From Capra hircus (Eukaryota > Chordata > Mammalia > Artiodactyla > Bovidae), in contig NC_030819.1 of NCBI RefSeq assembly GCF_001704415.2, positions 35,768,575 through 35,832,574 of the forward strand: a stretch of 64,000 nt of DNA, in the 5' to 3' direction. The translations under genes and the position numbers were made by a program. The notes below the pieces were generated by a model. It worked only from the letters and a program-made list of their open reading frames with translations. It ran no database searches and was not told the origin of the DNA. Below, in pieces: positions 26,101-34,785 of this stretch (position 1 is its first letter; every line of letters begins with the position of its first letter).

Positions 26101-29100
26101 CTTCTCTCTGTCGGAAAAACTGTTAGCCTCTCCTTGTCATTTTTAATGAATTCCTCCTTATTCTATAGGTGACAGTAGGGTCAGCAAAAACTCTGATTAC
26201 ATGTATGTAAAAAAGAGAAAAATTAAATCTACCTTTCTTTTAAGTCTGTTCTAAGCCACTTGCTTTGATCTCTAATGGGCAGTTCAGGACAGCAATATAT
26301 TCTGCCTCACTACTAATTTACTAATCTTTTGGGTTATGACAGAAATTATACTTATCCAGTAATTGTGTGATATCACCACTAGTAAAAATATACTAGTAAG
26401 AACTGCTGATGTTATGAGGACTAGGAAAATAACCAAGAGTTAAATGAGAAAACAATGGTTCCTAAAGTCTGGAAATGAGTAAAATGAATTTTAATAGGTA
26501 TTCAATAAACAAAGAATAATAAAATTAGTTAAGTACAGAACGGGAAAATAGTAAAAACATTTTATGTGGGGACTTGAAAAAGGGGAATTTAAGTTTACGT
26601 CACTGCAGGCTCAGTATGGAGTGACTACACAACTGTCAAAATAATGATGCAATGTTGATCTGGTTTAAAAGCTGGATTACTCAGGATAATGGAGTAATCC
26701 ACTATTTCAACACAAACTATGCAGAGTGAAATATGAATCAGCTCTGAGAGGCCTATTTTATGAAGGATGACGACAAACAGAAGCAGGCTCAAGGAAAGGT
26801 GACCAGGAATAATAAGTTTTTGGAAGACATCACAGCTGGAGAATCTGGGCATGTTCTGAGAAGACTTACTATAATCCTTTTCCCCAAATATTTTTAGTAA
26901 TATCACAAAGGAGCAATTAGATTTATTCTGCATGATTTCAATGGGAGGATGACAAACAACTGGAGGAAGTTACAGAAGAGCAGATTTTGTTTCAATATAA
27001 AGAAATATAATTCTTCTAATTATATATTATACATTATTCTCATTATAATAAAAAAAAGACTAAACCACTTTAATGAGATAGAATACTATCACTAAAATAT
27101 TCAAGCAAAAGATTCATGACCACAGTAAAGGTAATCTTAAGAAAGATTTTCTGGAGCACAAAACCAGCTATATAAGATTTAGTCATTCTTCCACCCAATA
27201 ACTATTTGTTGAGATCCCTCTATGGGCCACACACCACTCTCAGTACTTCAGACTTGTCCTTTCTCTCACAGAACTTATATGCTAAGGGTGGGATACATAA
27301 AATAAACAAGCAGACACAAAAACAAGCTAATTTCACAAGGTGATTAAGTATTATGAAGAAAATAAGAGATAACGTCAGTAGAGACTCAGGGTGGGTGGTA
27401 GGAGGAGGAAGGGACAGTACCTGAATAATCAGCAAAGACGTATTGAGGAGATAACTTTAATATACAAACAACAAGAAAGAATCAGCCATGAAATGACCAA
27501 GATAGTAATGATTCAAGCAAAGGATGAGCTATACGAAGACTGAAGCAGTAACAGGCTCGGCACTCAAACGCTGCAGCCCAGCAAAAGTGGGAGACAGGCA
27601 GACAGTACCTCCCCATCAAGTCAGAGTAGGCAGCCTGAATGTATTCTAAGGGCAAGCAGTGGAAGGCTGTTTTGTGTTTTGAGTGTTTTAGGCAGGGAAA
27701 CACAAGTTGTGACTTGCATTTTTATAAAATCTCCTTGGGTAAACACTGGGAACGGATTTTAGGGCGGCATATGGAGAAGCAGAAAAACTAGTTAGGAAGA
27801 TATTGCATTGTTCAGACTGAGGTTCACAGTGGCTTGGGATGCAGCAGTAGAAATGAACAGAATGGGCAGACTCAGGATAAATTCTGAAAAAAGTCTACCA
27901 GAATTTCAGATCATTGGATCTGAAAGATTAGGAAAAAAGAAAAATTCATTTAATCCTTACAATTTTGCAAGATCGGGAGAGGTGGTGAGAAACTAAGGCT
28001 TCCCAGGTGGCGCCAGTGGTGAAACACCCACCCGCCGGGAGAGACCCAGGTTCCATCCCCGGCTCACGAAGTTCCCCTGGAGAAGAGACAGACTACCTAC
28101 CCCAGTATTCTTGGGCTTCCCTGGTGGCTCAGATCATAAAGAACCCACCTGCAATGCCGGAGACCTGGGTTCGATCCCTGGTTTGGGCAGATCCCCTGGA
28201 GGAGGGCATGGCAACCCACTCCAGTATTCTTGCCTGGAGAACTCCATGCACAGAGGAGCCTGGCAGGCTACAGTCCATAGAGTTGCAAAGAACTGGACAC
28301 GACTGAAGCAATTTAGCACCCATGAGAAACTAAGAAACTAAGGTACAAAGAGGTTAGATAACTCCCCATGATCTCAGAGCAGAGATTCAAACCAAAGAAA
28401 TTAAAATCAATACATGAATGGCCTCTCTAAATTAGTATAGCGGTGAAGAACAATCGATGACATTAACTTGAGCACTGGCTAAATGGCACTACCCTGAAAA
28501 GACTAAGGAAGCAGATTTGGAGGAGAGATGAGAGGATGTAAATCCAGATTTCTTTTTCAGCCATGTTAAATTTGAGATACCTATATCTAAATGGAGATAT
28601 CAAAGTGGTGGCTGAATATGTTAGTTTCCAATTCTGTACAGAAGTCAGGACTTGGAGTTACATGGGATCAAACATGTGACAGCGGATGATATTAATGCTC
28701 TACAACAGAAAAGATTAGCAATCTAGACAAGGCTCTGAGGAAGTCTTCAGAAATTGGAAGGGACAGGATCCAGCAATGGCACATCTAGGAAGCAGCCAGA
28801 GAAATAGGAGGCGAGCAGAATTATCACAGAAGCCAATGGAGTGGGTACTCTACCAAGTGTTGCTGAGAGATCGAGAAAGTGGTGAGAGAAAAGTGAATGC
28901 TGGATCTGACAAAGTGGTGATTAGTAAACTTGAGAAAAGTAGTTATTGTGAAATGGTGAGGATAGGAGTGAACACAGGAAAAATTTGCAGATAAAAGCAG
29001 CAAGAGCATCTATGGACAATTTTTTTGTGGAAATTTTACAAAGAAGGGAAACAGAAAGAAGATAGGAGCTAGAGGAGGACAGGGTAACAAGTATGTTTTT

Positions 29101-32100
29101 CCCAAAAAGGGAAACCCCAACTAACAAATGTTTGCACGTTCATGGCAACTACCCAGCACATGACTTTTAATTCTCTTCCCAACACTAAGCAACTAAACTA
29201 AATACAATAATAAAGTAAATTTCTTTTCCTTCAGCCTCTTCTTGCGCTTCCCTGGTGGTTCAGCTGGTAAATAATCTGCCTGCAATGCAGGAAACCTGGG
29301 TTCGATCCCTGGGTCTGGAAGATTCCCTGGAGAAGGGAAAAGCTACTCACTCCAGTATTCTGGCCTGGAGAATTCCATGGACCGTATAATCCATGGGATT
29401 GCAAAGAGTCAGACAAAACTGAATGACTTTCACTTTCTTTCACTTTTGGCCTCTTCAGTAAGATTCACAATTAGGAACATTTCTAGGAAACTGTCATATC
29501 AGAAATCAATGGGTCTAAAACACAACATATTCAAAATTATAAACTGTGGCCATGTAATACTCAAATCACAAAACATAATCAAGATAAAAATCTAGTGTGA
29601 TCATAAAAGTAAATGCTATGATTACCCATAGCACAGAATTGTCTTTGTAAAAAATGTTATAATTCCTGATGTTTAATTACTTGTAACTTTACACTGGCCT
29701 CAAGCTATCAGTTCTGTAAATGCATATATAAACAGAATAGAGCTAAGTTTTTTAAATGATTTTTTTCTGTCATTGAACTGATTTTATTCTAGGTAAGTTC
29801 TACCTAGAGTAAGACAAAATATCCTGAGAAGAGATTGATAGCACAGTAAGCAATAAAAGAAATTACTACTTACCACACCTACCAAGACATGTGGTTACCA
29901 GTTAATGTGCAACAGTTAATAATGATCTTCATATAGTTGACATGTGTTAATCATTCTTATACAAACTAGTCAACATTAAACAGTGTTTGCTGACACTGAG
30001 TACAATGCAATAAGAAAAGGTGGGGATTGACGTGGTTGTTGGGATTAATCTGTGGCTGTGAGTTAATTCAATTTCTATTCATTTTTAGATTCTCAGTTCT
30101 GCCACTAACACAAAGAGAATAAAGAAACAACTACAAAAATTTTGGTTAAAACTAATCACTTTTTAGATACCTGTCCATTCTCCCACTAAATGTGCATTAC
30201 TTCTTTAAATAATAAATTTAAAACAAACGTAATCACACCAAAGCATGCCAGAAATTGTACAATCATATACTAATAATATCTTTCTCTGTTTATGTCACTC
30301 AGAATGGCCTCCTTTCACCATTCAGGGAAAATGGTTTTCCTGATGGTCTTCATCACTGTGCCATTAATTTTCTCCACTGCACTTACAACAATCGCTGTTT
30401 TCTTTTTTTTTTTCACTTACTTGTTTATTGTCTGTCTTCCCAAAGGACTGAAAAGCAGAAAACCATAAATGTTTTCATCACCAAATATAACCAGCTCCTG
30501 CTCAGATACCTGGTATTCCAAAAGATGTCCCCCAAATATTATTTAATTGATGTGAATAAGTGAATGGATTTCATAGTCTACCAAGATCTAAGTTTCCAAT
30601 TATGAAAGCTTCCATCTTATTAAGGTAACAATATTGTCTAAAAATGATTGTTTTTAAGTCTGTTGATAGTTAATAGTGAGCCAGCTTTACAATACCAGAA
30701 TAAACAGTTCTTAGGATATACTATCCTTTTTATATATTGCCGCATTCTCTTTGCAAATATTCGGTAGAGGATTTCTACATCCATGTTCATAAGGGATATC
30801 AGTCTGCAGTTTTTCTTATTATATCGGAATGCTGGTCACAAAATTAGTTGGGAAGTGGCCCCCCTCTTCTATGTTTTTGTAGGACTGGTATTATTTCTTC
30901 CTTAAATGATAATCTCGAGAGACAGAGGAAAGCCATTTGAGAAAATTCAACATTGATCCATGATAAAAAAAATCTCAGCAAACTCAGAACAGAAGGGAAA
31001 TTCCTTAACATGATAAAAAATATCTACCAAACCCCTACAACTAACATATCTAAAGACAAAAGATCAAATGTTTTCCCTCTAAGATCCTGAACAAGACAAG
31101 GGTGTCCTCTCTCTCTCCATTCTACTCAATTTTGTATTGAAGGTCCTAACCAGTGCAACAAGAACGAATAAAAGGCATTCAGACTGAAAAGGGAAAAATA
31201 AAACAGTCTAATCACAGAGAATATGACTGTCTACTTAGAAAATCCCAAAGCATTTACCAAAAACAGCCACTAAAGTGAGTGAATTTAGCACAGAAGTAGG
31301 CTATAAAGTAAATATGCAAAAATAAATTCTATTTCTCTATACAGCAATAGACAACCAGAAAATAAAATTTTAAAACAGTATCATTTACAGTAGTGTCAAA
31401 GTCATTAAATACTTAGGTATAAACAAACAAAAAGTGCAAGACCAACATGCTAAAACAACAGACTACTTTTGAAAGAAATCAAAGACACAAACAAATGATG
31501 AGATGCACTATCTTCATGAAATGCAAAACTCGATACTGTTAAGATGTTAATTTTCTCCAAAATGTACCTATAGACTTAGTTATACATTCACCATCAAAAT
31601 CATAGCAGAATTTTTTGTACAAATTTCTTAATTTACACAAATCTTTCCATCAGCTTTTCAGCTGATTCTAAAATTTATATTGAAAGACAAAGAAGCTAAA
31701 ACAGCCTAAACAATTTTGAAAAAGAGTGAAGTTTAAGAATTCATACTATTTATTTTCAAGACTTACTGTAAAACTACAATAATGAAAATGGACACATAGA
31801 TCAATAGAACAGAGTACAGATATATGGCAAATTGATTTTTCACTAAAGCTATAGAAAAATTGAGGGATTAGGTCTGAAAGATATATGCTTCTTTCCTATG
31901 GCACTAAATCAGAAGTTAATACTAACTTTTTTGGCCTCAAGATTTTTCCTAACAAAAGCATCAAAATGTTGTAGGGGGGTAAATGAACAACAAACGCCAA
32001 AGGGGGTAAAACAAAAGAAAATTAACACTGATTGGAAACGCCACCTTAATAATAACATAAAAGATATACGCTGTGTTCCAAGCTTTGTACATTTCTAGAT

Positions 32101-33263
32101 TAGTAAATAAATAAAAGTTGAGGGACAAATGATCATTTCAAAAATGCAAAATAAAGCTGAATTAAAAAATAAAGGGTTTGTTGACCACCCTGAGATAAAG
32201 CATTCTATCTGCTTTCTTTATATAAGGAATTTTCTACGACCTTTCAAAACTAAAAACTAACGAAGTACCAAAAATAATGAATCATTATTCCTTGGTGATG
32301 AATAGGAAGGTTAAGGAGGTGGAAAACTGTACCATATGATAAAATAAGAGAGCAGTAAAAAGTAAACCTGCTGTTGAGAATGAAAAAGAGGATAAGACAA
32401 AATACACCTAAGCAAATAAAAAGTTTATACCTGGTAGTACTTATTGTCCTTTTAATCGAATAGCTGGGAGAGGTTCCCTCTTCCCTCCCCATTCAACACC
32501 CAAACGAATTTAAAGAGTTGAAGGTGGCAAAGATGACGTGGAAACTGAGCTTTCCTATGGCATAAAAAATAGAATTCCACTTTTAAGGAACTGGAAGAGA
32601 AAGGGGGTGTGGTAGGAAAGAGAAGTTGACTTGATGGGGCAAGAGATGACTGGAAGATGGTTTCACGGAGCAGGTGGCGCAGGAAATTACAAGGACTGGG
32701 TGGGCGAGTTTGCAAAGCTTAGAGTCAGGTACTGCAGGGAAATTAGTCACCTGGAAGGTATAGGGGTGGGACAATTATGGATTCGGCACTAGCAGGAGGC
32801 AAGACTTAGAAGGAAGAGAAATAGGAATACAGGGTGAATGTTCCTCAAACATCTGACCCCGAAATCCCAGGAAACGTGATGACGGGGAATAGGACCAGAG
32901 ACAGCTGGGAGCATCCTTCCAGGAACCAGGTGGGATGGAGGCGGCCATAAAAAAAAAAAAAAAAAAAAAAAGGCAAGCCTAAAGCTGAGCAAGAGGAGCC
33001 CGCACGACGTTAAATCCCAGACTCCAAGGGAGTGCGGGGCTGTAGGCAGCCAGGGAGGGCTCCCAGGTCCCGAGCGACAAGACACCTCACTCACCTGGTT
33101 GGTGACCTGAAAACGAAACAGAGAACACGATTTAGCGACAAACTGCCCGGGACGAGCTGCAACAGCCCGGTCCCCTCCGCCCCTGCCCGCGGCCTTAGGC
33201 CGAGACCAGAGGCGCGCTCACCTCGGGATTGGCCTCCAGCGGCAGCCAGCGTTGACCCTCCAT
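14098..33263 (-). CDS. UCHL3: UCHL3, ubiquitin C-terminal hydrolase L3 (exons 1-6; 3' end outside window)
   Basis: Cytosolic cysteine protease of the UCH (peptidase C12) family that removes small adducts from the C terminus of ubiquitin and also acts on NEDD8. Six coding exons join in frame on the minus strand: 33263-33222, 33106-33095, 19130-19002, 16551-16395, 16046-15961 and 14145-14098. They give residues 1-158 of about 230. The protein starts MEGQRWLPLEANPE and has the UCH signature with the oxyanion Gln89 and nucleophile Cys95 (KQTISNACGTIGLIHA, exon 4). Exon 6 carries the first part of the active-site crossover loop (RVTHETSAHEGQTE). The catalytic His169 and Asp184 and the C terminus must be encoded left of position 1; they were searched for and not found here. 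The start codon has a strong context (GCCATGG) in a CpG island. Recognition rests on memory of the mammalian protein. Intron 2 (19131-33094) is the longest one inside the window. Confidence 0.97.
14146..15960. other. UCHL3 intron 5
   Basis: AT-rich intron. No younger repeat stands out. The open frame at 15690-15935 has no family resemblance. Nothing further was recognised. Confidence 0.5.
15961..16046 (-). CDS. UCHL3: UCHL3 coding exon 5
   Basis: 86 nt: the last two bases of codon 114 plus 28 codons, SGSTLKKFLEESASMSPEER to ARYLENYD (residues 115-142). Acceptor ATTCTCAG. The donor must be GAC|GTCGGT at 15960, which departs from the GTRAGT consensus at +3 and +4; it is fixed by exon 6 starting in phase 0 with Ala-Ile-Arg. 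Skipping this exon would shift the frame. Confidence 0.94.
16395..16551 (-). CDS. UCHL3: UCHL3 coding exon 4 (active-site cysteine)
   Basis: 157 nt, residues 62-113 plus the first base of codon 114. Acceptor TTTTAATAG, donor TTTG|GTAAAC. It encodes YEVFRTEEEEKIKS, then the catalytic segment with Gln89 and Cys95 (MKQTISNACG), and ends ANNKDKMHF. Residue 76 is Arg (CGG), where the human protein as I recall it has Gln. Confidence 0.97.
16552..19001. other. UCHL3 intron 3, with old repeats
   Basis: About 17120-17160 resembles an L1 3' end (AACATTGTAAATCAATTATA then CTTGAAGAAAA), and an hAT remnant lies at 17236-17460. The rest is AT-rich with no exon signal. A run of A at about 18760-18773 is simple sequence. 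Confidence 0.5.
17236..17460 (+). repeat. hAT-Charlie type DNA transposon remnant
   Basis: Diverged copy with the typical phrases AATAGGCCACATCTGGCCCA, ATATTTACTAGCTGACCCTT and CACAGAAAAAGTCTGCCGAC followed by CCCTG. Non-autonomous and ancient. Confidence 0.65.
19002..19130 (-). CDS. UCHL3: UCHL3 coding exon 3
   Basis: 129 nt, residues 19-61, reading FLKQLGLHPNWQFVDVYGMD onward to FPITEK. Acceptor TTTTCCCAG before 19130; donor AAG|GTAATT at 19001. Phase 0 on both sides. It forms the N-terminal part of the UCH fold that contacts ubiquitin. Confidence 0.97.
19441..19754 (+). mobile_element. L1 (bovid) 3' end with target-site duplications
   Basis: A 5'-truncated ruminant L1 insertion, mostly 3' UTR (ATGATTTGGGAGAATGGCAC, GATACAGGATACAGGATGCT, GGTGGGAGGTGGGAGG, CCAATACAGTATTGTAAAGT). 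It ends in AATAAAGTT plus a poly(A) run (19731-19746). A perfect 12-bp direct repeat AAAACTCATTCT flanks it (19441-19452 and 19743-19754). The low divergence and intact duplications point to a fairly recent insertion in UCHL3 intron 2. The 83-codon open frame at 19465-19716 is UTR and not a gene. Confidence 0.93.
19755..21354. other. UCHL3 intron 2 stretch
   Basis: AT-rich, no exon or strong repeat recognised apart from the inverted-repeat arm at 20920-20989. Confidence 0.45.
20920..20989. repeat. left arm of a 70-bp inverted repeat
   Basis: Begins TTCATCTTTTTAATCTCATA and ends CAACAAATTTGCTGAAT. Its reverse complement occurs at 25197-25266 with 67 of 70 positions identical. The arms are about 4.2 kb apart and flank a BovB and a Bov-tA. 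The sequence looks like an L2-type 3' tail, but the identity is far too high for two independent ancient L2 copies. Confidence 0.85.
21355..24431 (+). mobile_element. BovB LINE, nearly complete coding length, inactivated
   Basis: The longest BovB in the window, about 3.1 kb in plus orientation and antisense to UCHL3. It lacks most of the 5' UTR and begins GAAGGGAATGGCAAACCACT. Endonuclease domain: ILGISELKWTGMGEFNSDDH (21688 on) and FIIGDWKEKVGS. Linker and RT: an uninterrupted 322-codon frame at 22325-23293, then after an in-frame stop FIDYAKAFDCLDHNK (RT motif A) and LRYADDTTLM (YADD motif C, 23639 on). The C-terminal region follows, and the 3' terminus is GACTGAGCGACTGAACTGAA. At least four frameshifts or stops (near 21830, 22150, 23293 and 23725) make it inactive. 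Confidence 0.95.
24784..24967 (-). mobile_element. Bov-tA SINE
   Basis: Antisense Bov-tA with the tRNA-derived head at the right (GAGCCACCAGGGAAACCC) and the BovA body at the left (CTCAGTCGTGTCCGACTCTT, GGAGTGGGTTGCCATG). AAAGAATA occurs just outside both ends and may be the target duplication. Confidence 0.9.
25197..25266. repeat. right arm of a 70-bp inverted repeat
   Basis: Reverse complement of 20920-20989 with three differences, all transitions. It begins ATTCAACAAATTTGTTGCTG and ends AGATTAAAAAGATGAA. Confidence 0.85.
25745..25970 (+). repeat. MIR SINE remnant
   Basis: MIR-like order of phrases: CTATGCTAGGCGCTTTAATG, CACCAACAAGAAAACTGAGC, GTGACTCTGCAAGGTCATGT. The 104-codon open frame across it (25685-25999) is rejected as a gene. 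Confidence 0.65.
25971..27939. other. UCHL3 intron 2 stretch, possibly old repeats
   Basis: No exon recognised. About 27185-27420 and 27640-27800 contain phrases common in ancient mammalian interspersed repeats (GAACTTATATGCTAAGGGTG, CTAGTTAGGAAGATATTGCA), but the family could not be named with confidence. Confidence 0.35.
27940..28400 (+). repeat. MIR SINE split by a Bov-tA insertion
   Basis: Left half at 27940-27997 (CATTTAATCCTTACAATTTT). Right half at 28324-28400 (GAAACTAAGGTACAAAGAGG then TTAGATAACTCCC). Joining the two across the SINE pair gives the usual MIR order, so the MIR was the landing site. Confidence 0.6.
27987..28334 (+). mobile_element. Bov-tA head plus full Bov-tA inside one target duplication
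   Basis: A truncated Bov-tA (27998-28112, ending at ...CCCCAGTATTCTTG) is joined directly to a full Bov-tA (28113-28320, starting GGCTTCCCTGGTGGCTCAGA), both in plus orientation. A single perfect 11-bp direct repeat GAGAAACTAAG flanks the pair (27987-27997 and 28324-28334), so both entered as one unit or the second arose inside the first. Confidence 0.88.
28335..29233. other. UCHL3 intron 2 stretch, ancient repeat-like
   Basis: About 28555-28990 carries phrases seen in an old mammalian interspersed repeat (TTAAATTTGAGATACCTATA, TGTTGCTGAGAGATCGAGAA). No exon signal. The family name is uncertain. Confidence 0.35.
29234..29456 (+). mobile_element. Bov-tA SINE with 8-bp target duplication
   Basis: Head GCTTCCCTGGTGGTTCAGCT, tRNA B-box-like GGTTCGATCCC, and BovA body ending GAGTCAGACAAAACTGAATG with a CTTTCACTTT tail. 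GCCTCTTC flanks it at 29234-29241 and 29449-29456. Confidence 0.9.
29457..30304. other. UCHL3 intron 2 stretch
   Basis: AT-rich, nothing recognised on either strand. Confidence 0.45.
30305..30550 (+). repeat. L2-type LINE 3' remnant
   Basis: Phrases TTCACTTACTTGTTTATTGT and CTGTCTTCCCAAAGGACTGA match the order of the L2 3' region. Diverged. The 102-codon open frame here is not a gene. Confidence 0.5.
30725..30915 (-). mobile_element. L1 ORF2 segment, inverted 5' part
   Basis: On the minus strand this reads as the L1 ORF2 segment before the RT core (degraded 'EEGxLPNSF', 'ISLMNMDVEILYRIFAKRMR'). It abuts a plus-strand L1 segment that starts just downstream in ORF2. Confidence 0.75.
30925..32145 (+). 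mobile_element. L1 ORF2 segment, degraded
   Basis: Plus-strand continuation of the L1 RT domain: degraded versions of the AFDKIQHPFM region, then TRQGCPLS (about 31090-31130), and further ORF2 C-terminal sequence to about 32000. Many stops. With the inverted piece at 30725-30915 it has the layout of a 5'-inverted (twin-primed) L1. Confidence 0.75.
32146..33094. other. UCHL3 intron 2, promoter-proximal end
   Basis: No repeat family recognised. GC content rises towards the CpG island. A run of about 23 A at 32949-32971 (U-run in the UCHL3 pre-mRNA) lies some 130 bp past the microexon. Confidence 0.5.
33095..33106 (-). CDS. UCHL3: UCHL3 microexon 2 (VTNQ)
   Basis: A 12-nt microexon GTCACCAACCAG between acceptor TTTTCAG (33107-33113) and donor GTGAGTGAG (33094-33086). 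It encodes Val-Thr-Asn-Gln, residues 15-18, in phase 0 on both sides. Intron 1 is only 115 bp (33107-33221). The same 12 bases and flanks occur in COMMD6 exon 2 at 39414-39425. Confidence 0.95.
33222..33263 (-). CDS. UCHL3: UCHL3 coding exon 1
   Basis: Fourteen codons, MEGQRWLPLEANPE, from ATG at 33263-33261 to the donor CCCGAG|GTGAGC at 33221. ATG context GCGGCCATGG is strong. Residues LEANPE match the equivalent segment of UCHL1 (MEINPE), so this N terminus is ancestral to the UCH family. Confidence 0.96.
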
Positions 33264-33400
33264 GGCCGCTCCGCCCGGCCCCTCTCCAGCTCTGACAGCC
33301 GCCGCCGTCGCCGCCGCCGCTTCCGCCCCCGCGGCCCTGACCTGGGACTGTCCAACCTGCGCCCCCCGGGAGGGGTGTCCTAAGACGAAAAAAAGTTTAA
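33264..33400 (-). promoter_or_regulatory. UCHL3: UCHL3 5' UTR and CpG-island promoter
   Basis: Dense CpG sequence upstream of the UCHL3 ATG, with GGC triplet repeats in the presumed 5' UTR (33297-33320), an ETS-type GCGGAAGCGG (33326-33317 on the minus strand) and GC-box-like GGGGGCGG. No TATA box is visible. The transcription start cannot be fixed from sequence. CpG density continues back over intron 1 (33107-33221). Confidence 0.75.
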
Positions 33401-33842
33401 TGACACTCTAGGTCCTTGTTCGCTCCCCATAGAACCATAATTCAAGGCTTAAACTTTAAGTTAAGAAACGATGAGATATTAAGAAAGGTGAGCCAGCTTC
33501 CTATTGCAGAAGGGAAAAGAATCTTAGCTCGCTCCACAGCTCGCTCCCCTCACGCTTGGACTCTTCCGAGCTCAAGCGTCCGCTCGCGTGCCACGCATGC
33601 GCCAAGCGCGAGTTTAGGACCTCGTGCTCGCCGGCGCCCTCCCATTCCTGCAGTCAGCCCGCGGCGCTAGGGGGCGTGCCGCTAAGTCCTATTCATCGAG
33701 GGAGGAGCCGGGCACTGCCCACCAGGAGGCCCCACAGCCAGAGGGAGACGGAGTCATGCCAAGAAGCTCCTTTACCACGGTACAGAAGTGATGTCTTGGC
33801 CTTGCCTGCTGTTACAGAGTGGAGGATATTTGTATGTACCTA
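33401..33842. promoter_or_regulatory. second CpG-rich block upstream of UCHL3
   Basis: 33520-33720 is again CpG-rich. It holds an NRF1-like half site GCATGCGCC (33595-33603) and a CTCF-core-like GCGCTAGGGGGCGTG (about 33664-33678). It may be the shore of the promoter or a separate regulatory element. The open frames crossing it have the composition of GC-rich non-coding DNA. Confidence 0.5.
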
Positions 33843-33968
33843 CTGACTCGATGGACGTGAGTTTGAGTGAACTCCGGGAGTTGGTGATGGACAGGGAGAC
33901 CTGGCGTGCTGCGATTCATGGGGTCGCAAAGAGTCGGACACGACTGAGCAATTGAACTGAACTGAACA
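33843..33968 (+). mobile_element. BovB 3' terminal fragment
   Basis: About 125 bp of the BovB 3' end: CTCGATGGACGTGAGTTTGA, GGGAGTTGGTGATGGACAGG, GTCGCAAAGAGTCGGACACG, ending GAACTGAACTGAAC. Low divergence suggests a recent insertion next to the UCHL3 promoter. Confidence 0.9.
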
Positions 33969-34345
33969 CAGTTCCTTTTGACAAAAAATGTCGAGTACCT
34001 GTTATGAATCAGACGCTGTAACTAAGTGTTGGATACAATAAGCTGAGCTTACCATAGTGTGAAAGAAGTGGGCAAAAGAACGAAGAATCACAGTACATGT
34101 GATACGTGTGTGATAATGTTAGCATAAGGTGGATGAAACTACAGAAAAAGGCAGCTAAAGAGGGAAGGGAGTGTCCAGAAGGCTTTCTGGAGGAGGTGGA
34201 CAGCTGGAGTGAGCCCTTAAAAAAGTAGATGTTAGCCATTCAGAGAGGAGGGTGCTCTGAAGAAGGGAGAGTGTGTACTGTGGCTACATACAGAACCTCC
34301 AAGACTGAAGGGCAATGGTTAGAAGTGACGCTGGGGAGAGAGGCA

Positions 34346-34561
34346 GGGACTTCCTTGGTGGCTCAGATGGTAAAGAATCCACCTACAGTGCAGGAGACCA
34401 GGGTTGGATCCCTAGGTCTGGAAGATCCCTGGGGAAGGAAATGGTAACCCACTCTAGTATTCTTGCCTGGAGAATTCCATGTACAGAGGAGCTTGGCGGG
34501 CTACAGTCCATGGGGTTACAAAAGAGTGGGACAGGACTAAGTGACTAACACGTTCACTTTC
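34346..34561 (+). mobile_element. Bov-tA SINE
   Basis: Head GACTTCCTTGGTGGCTCAGA, body GTAACCCACTCTAGTATTCT and GCTACAGTCCATGGGGTTAC, tail ACGTTCACTTTC. Intergenic. Confidence 0.9.
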
Positions 34562-34699
34562 AGCTGGTCCAAACATCAGGGCTTCATTCTGAAAACAAGG
34601 GGGAACCTCTGAAGGATTTTAAGAAGGATTTTCATCTCTCTTTTCGGGCTGTTAATTCTGTAAGGCCTGAAGTACTGTCTTTTTTTTTTTTTTTAATTC

Positions 34700-34785
34700 T
34701 TCACATTGTTTTCCCCAAAGCCTAACCCAATGCCTGATACACAGTAGATGCTGAATAAATATTTGAGGAATGAATGGAATAATCA
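34700..34785 (+). repeat. L2-type 3' tail remnant
   Basis: CCAATGCCTGATACACAGTA followed by GATGCTGAATAAATATTTG is the usual end of L2 elements. Confidence 0.5.

Noticed and set aside
29242..29448. tRNA-like head with B-box GGTTCGATCCC
   Set aside because: Part of a Bov-tA SINE; the same applies to the other SINE heads. No genuine tRNA gene was seen.
33032..33295. plus-strand open frame crossing the UCHL3 promoter, and a similar minus-strand frame at 39315-39566 that also reads LTHLVGDLK
   Set aside because: Both are antisense shadows of the duplicated microexon block. The shared reading is explained by the UCHL3/COMMD6 duplication and not by a protein.
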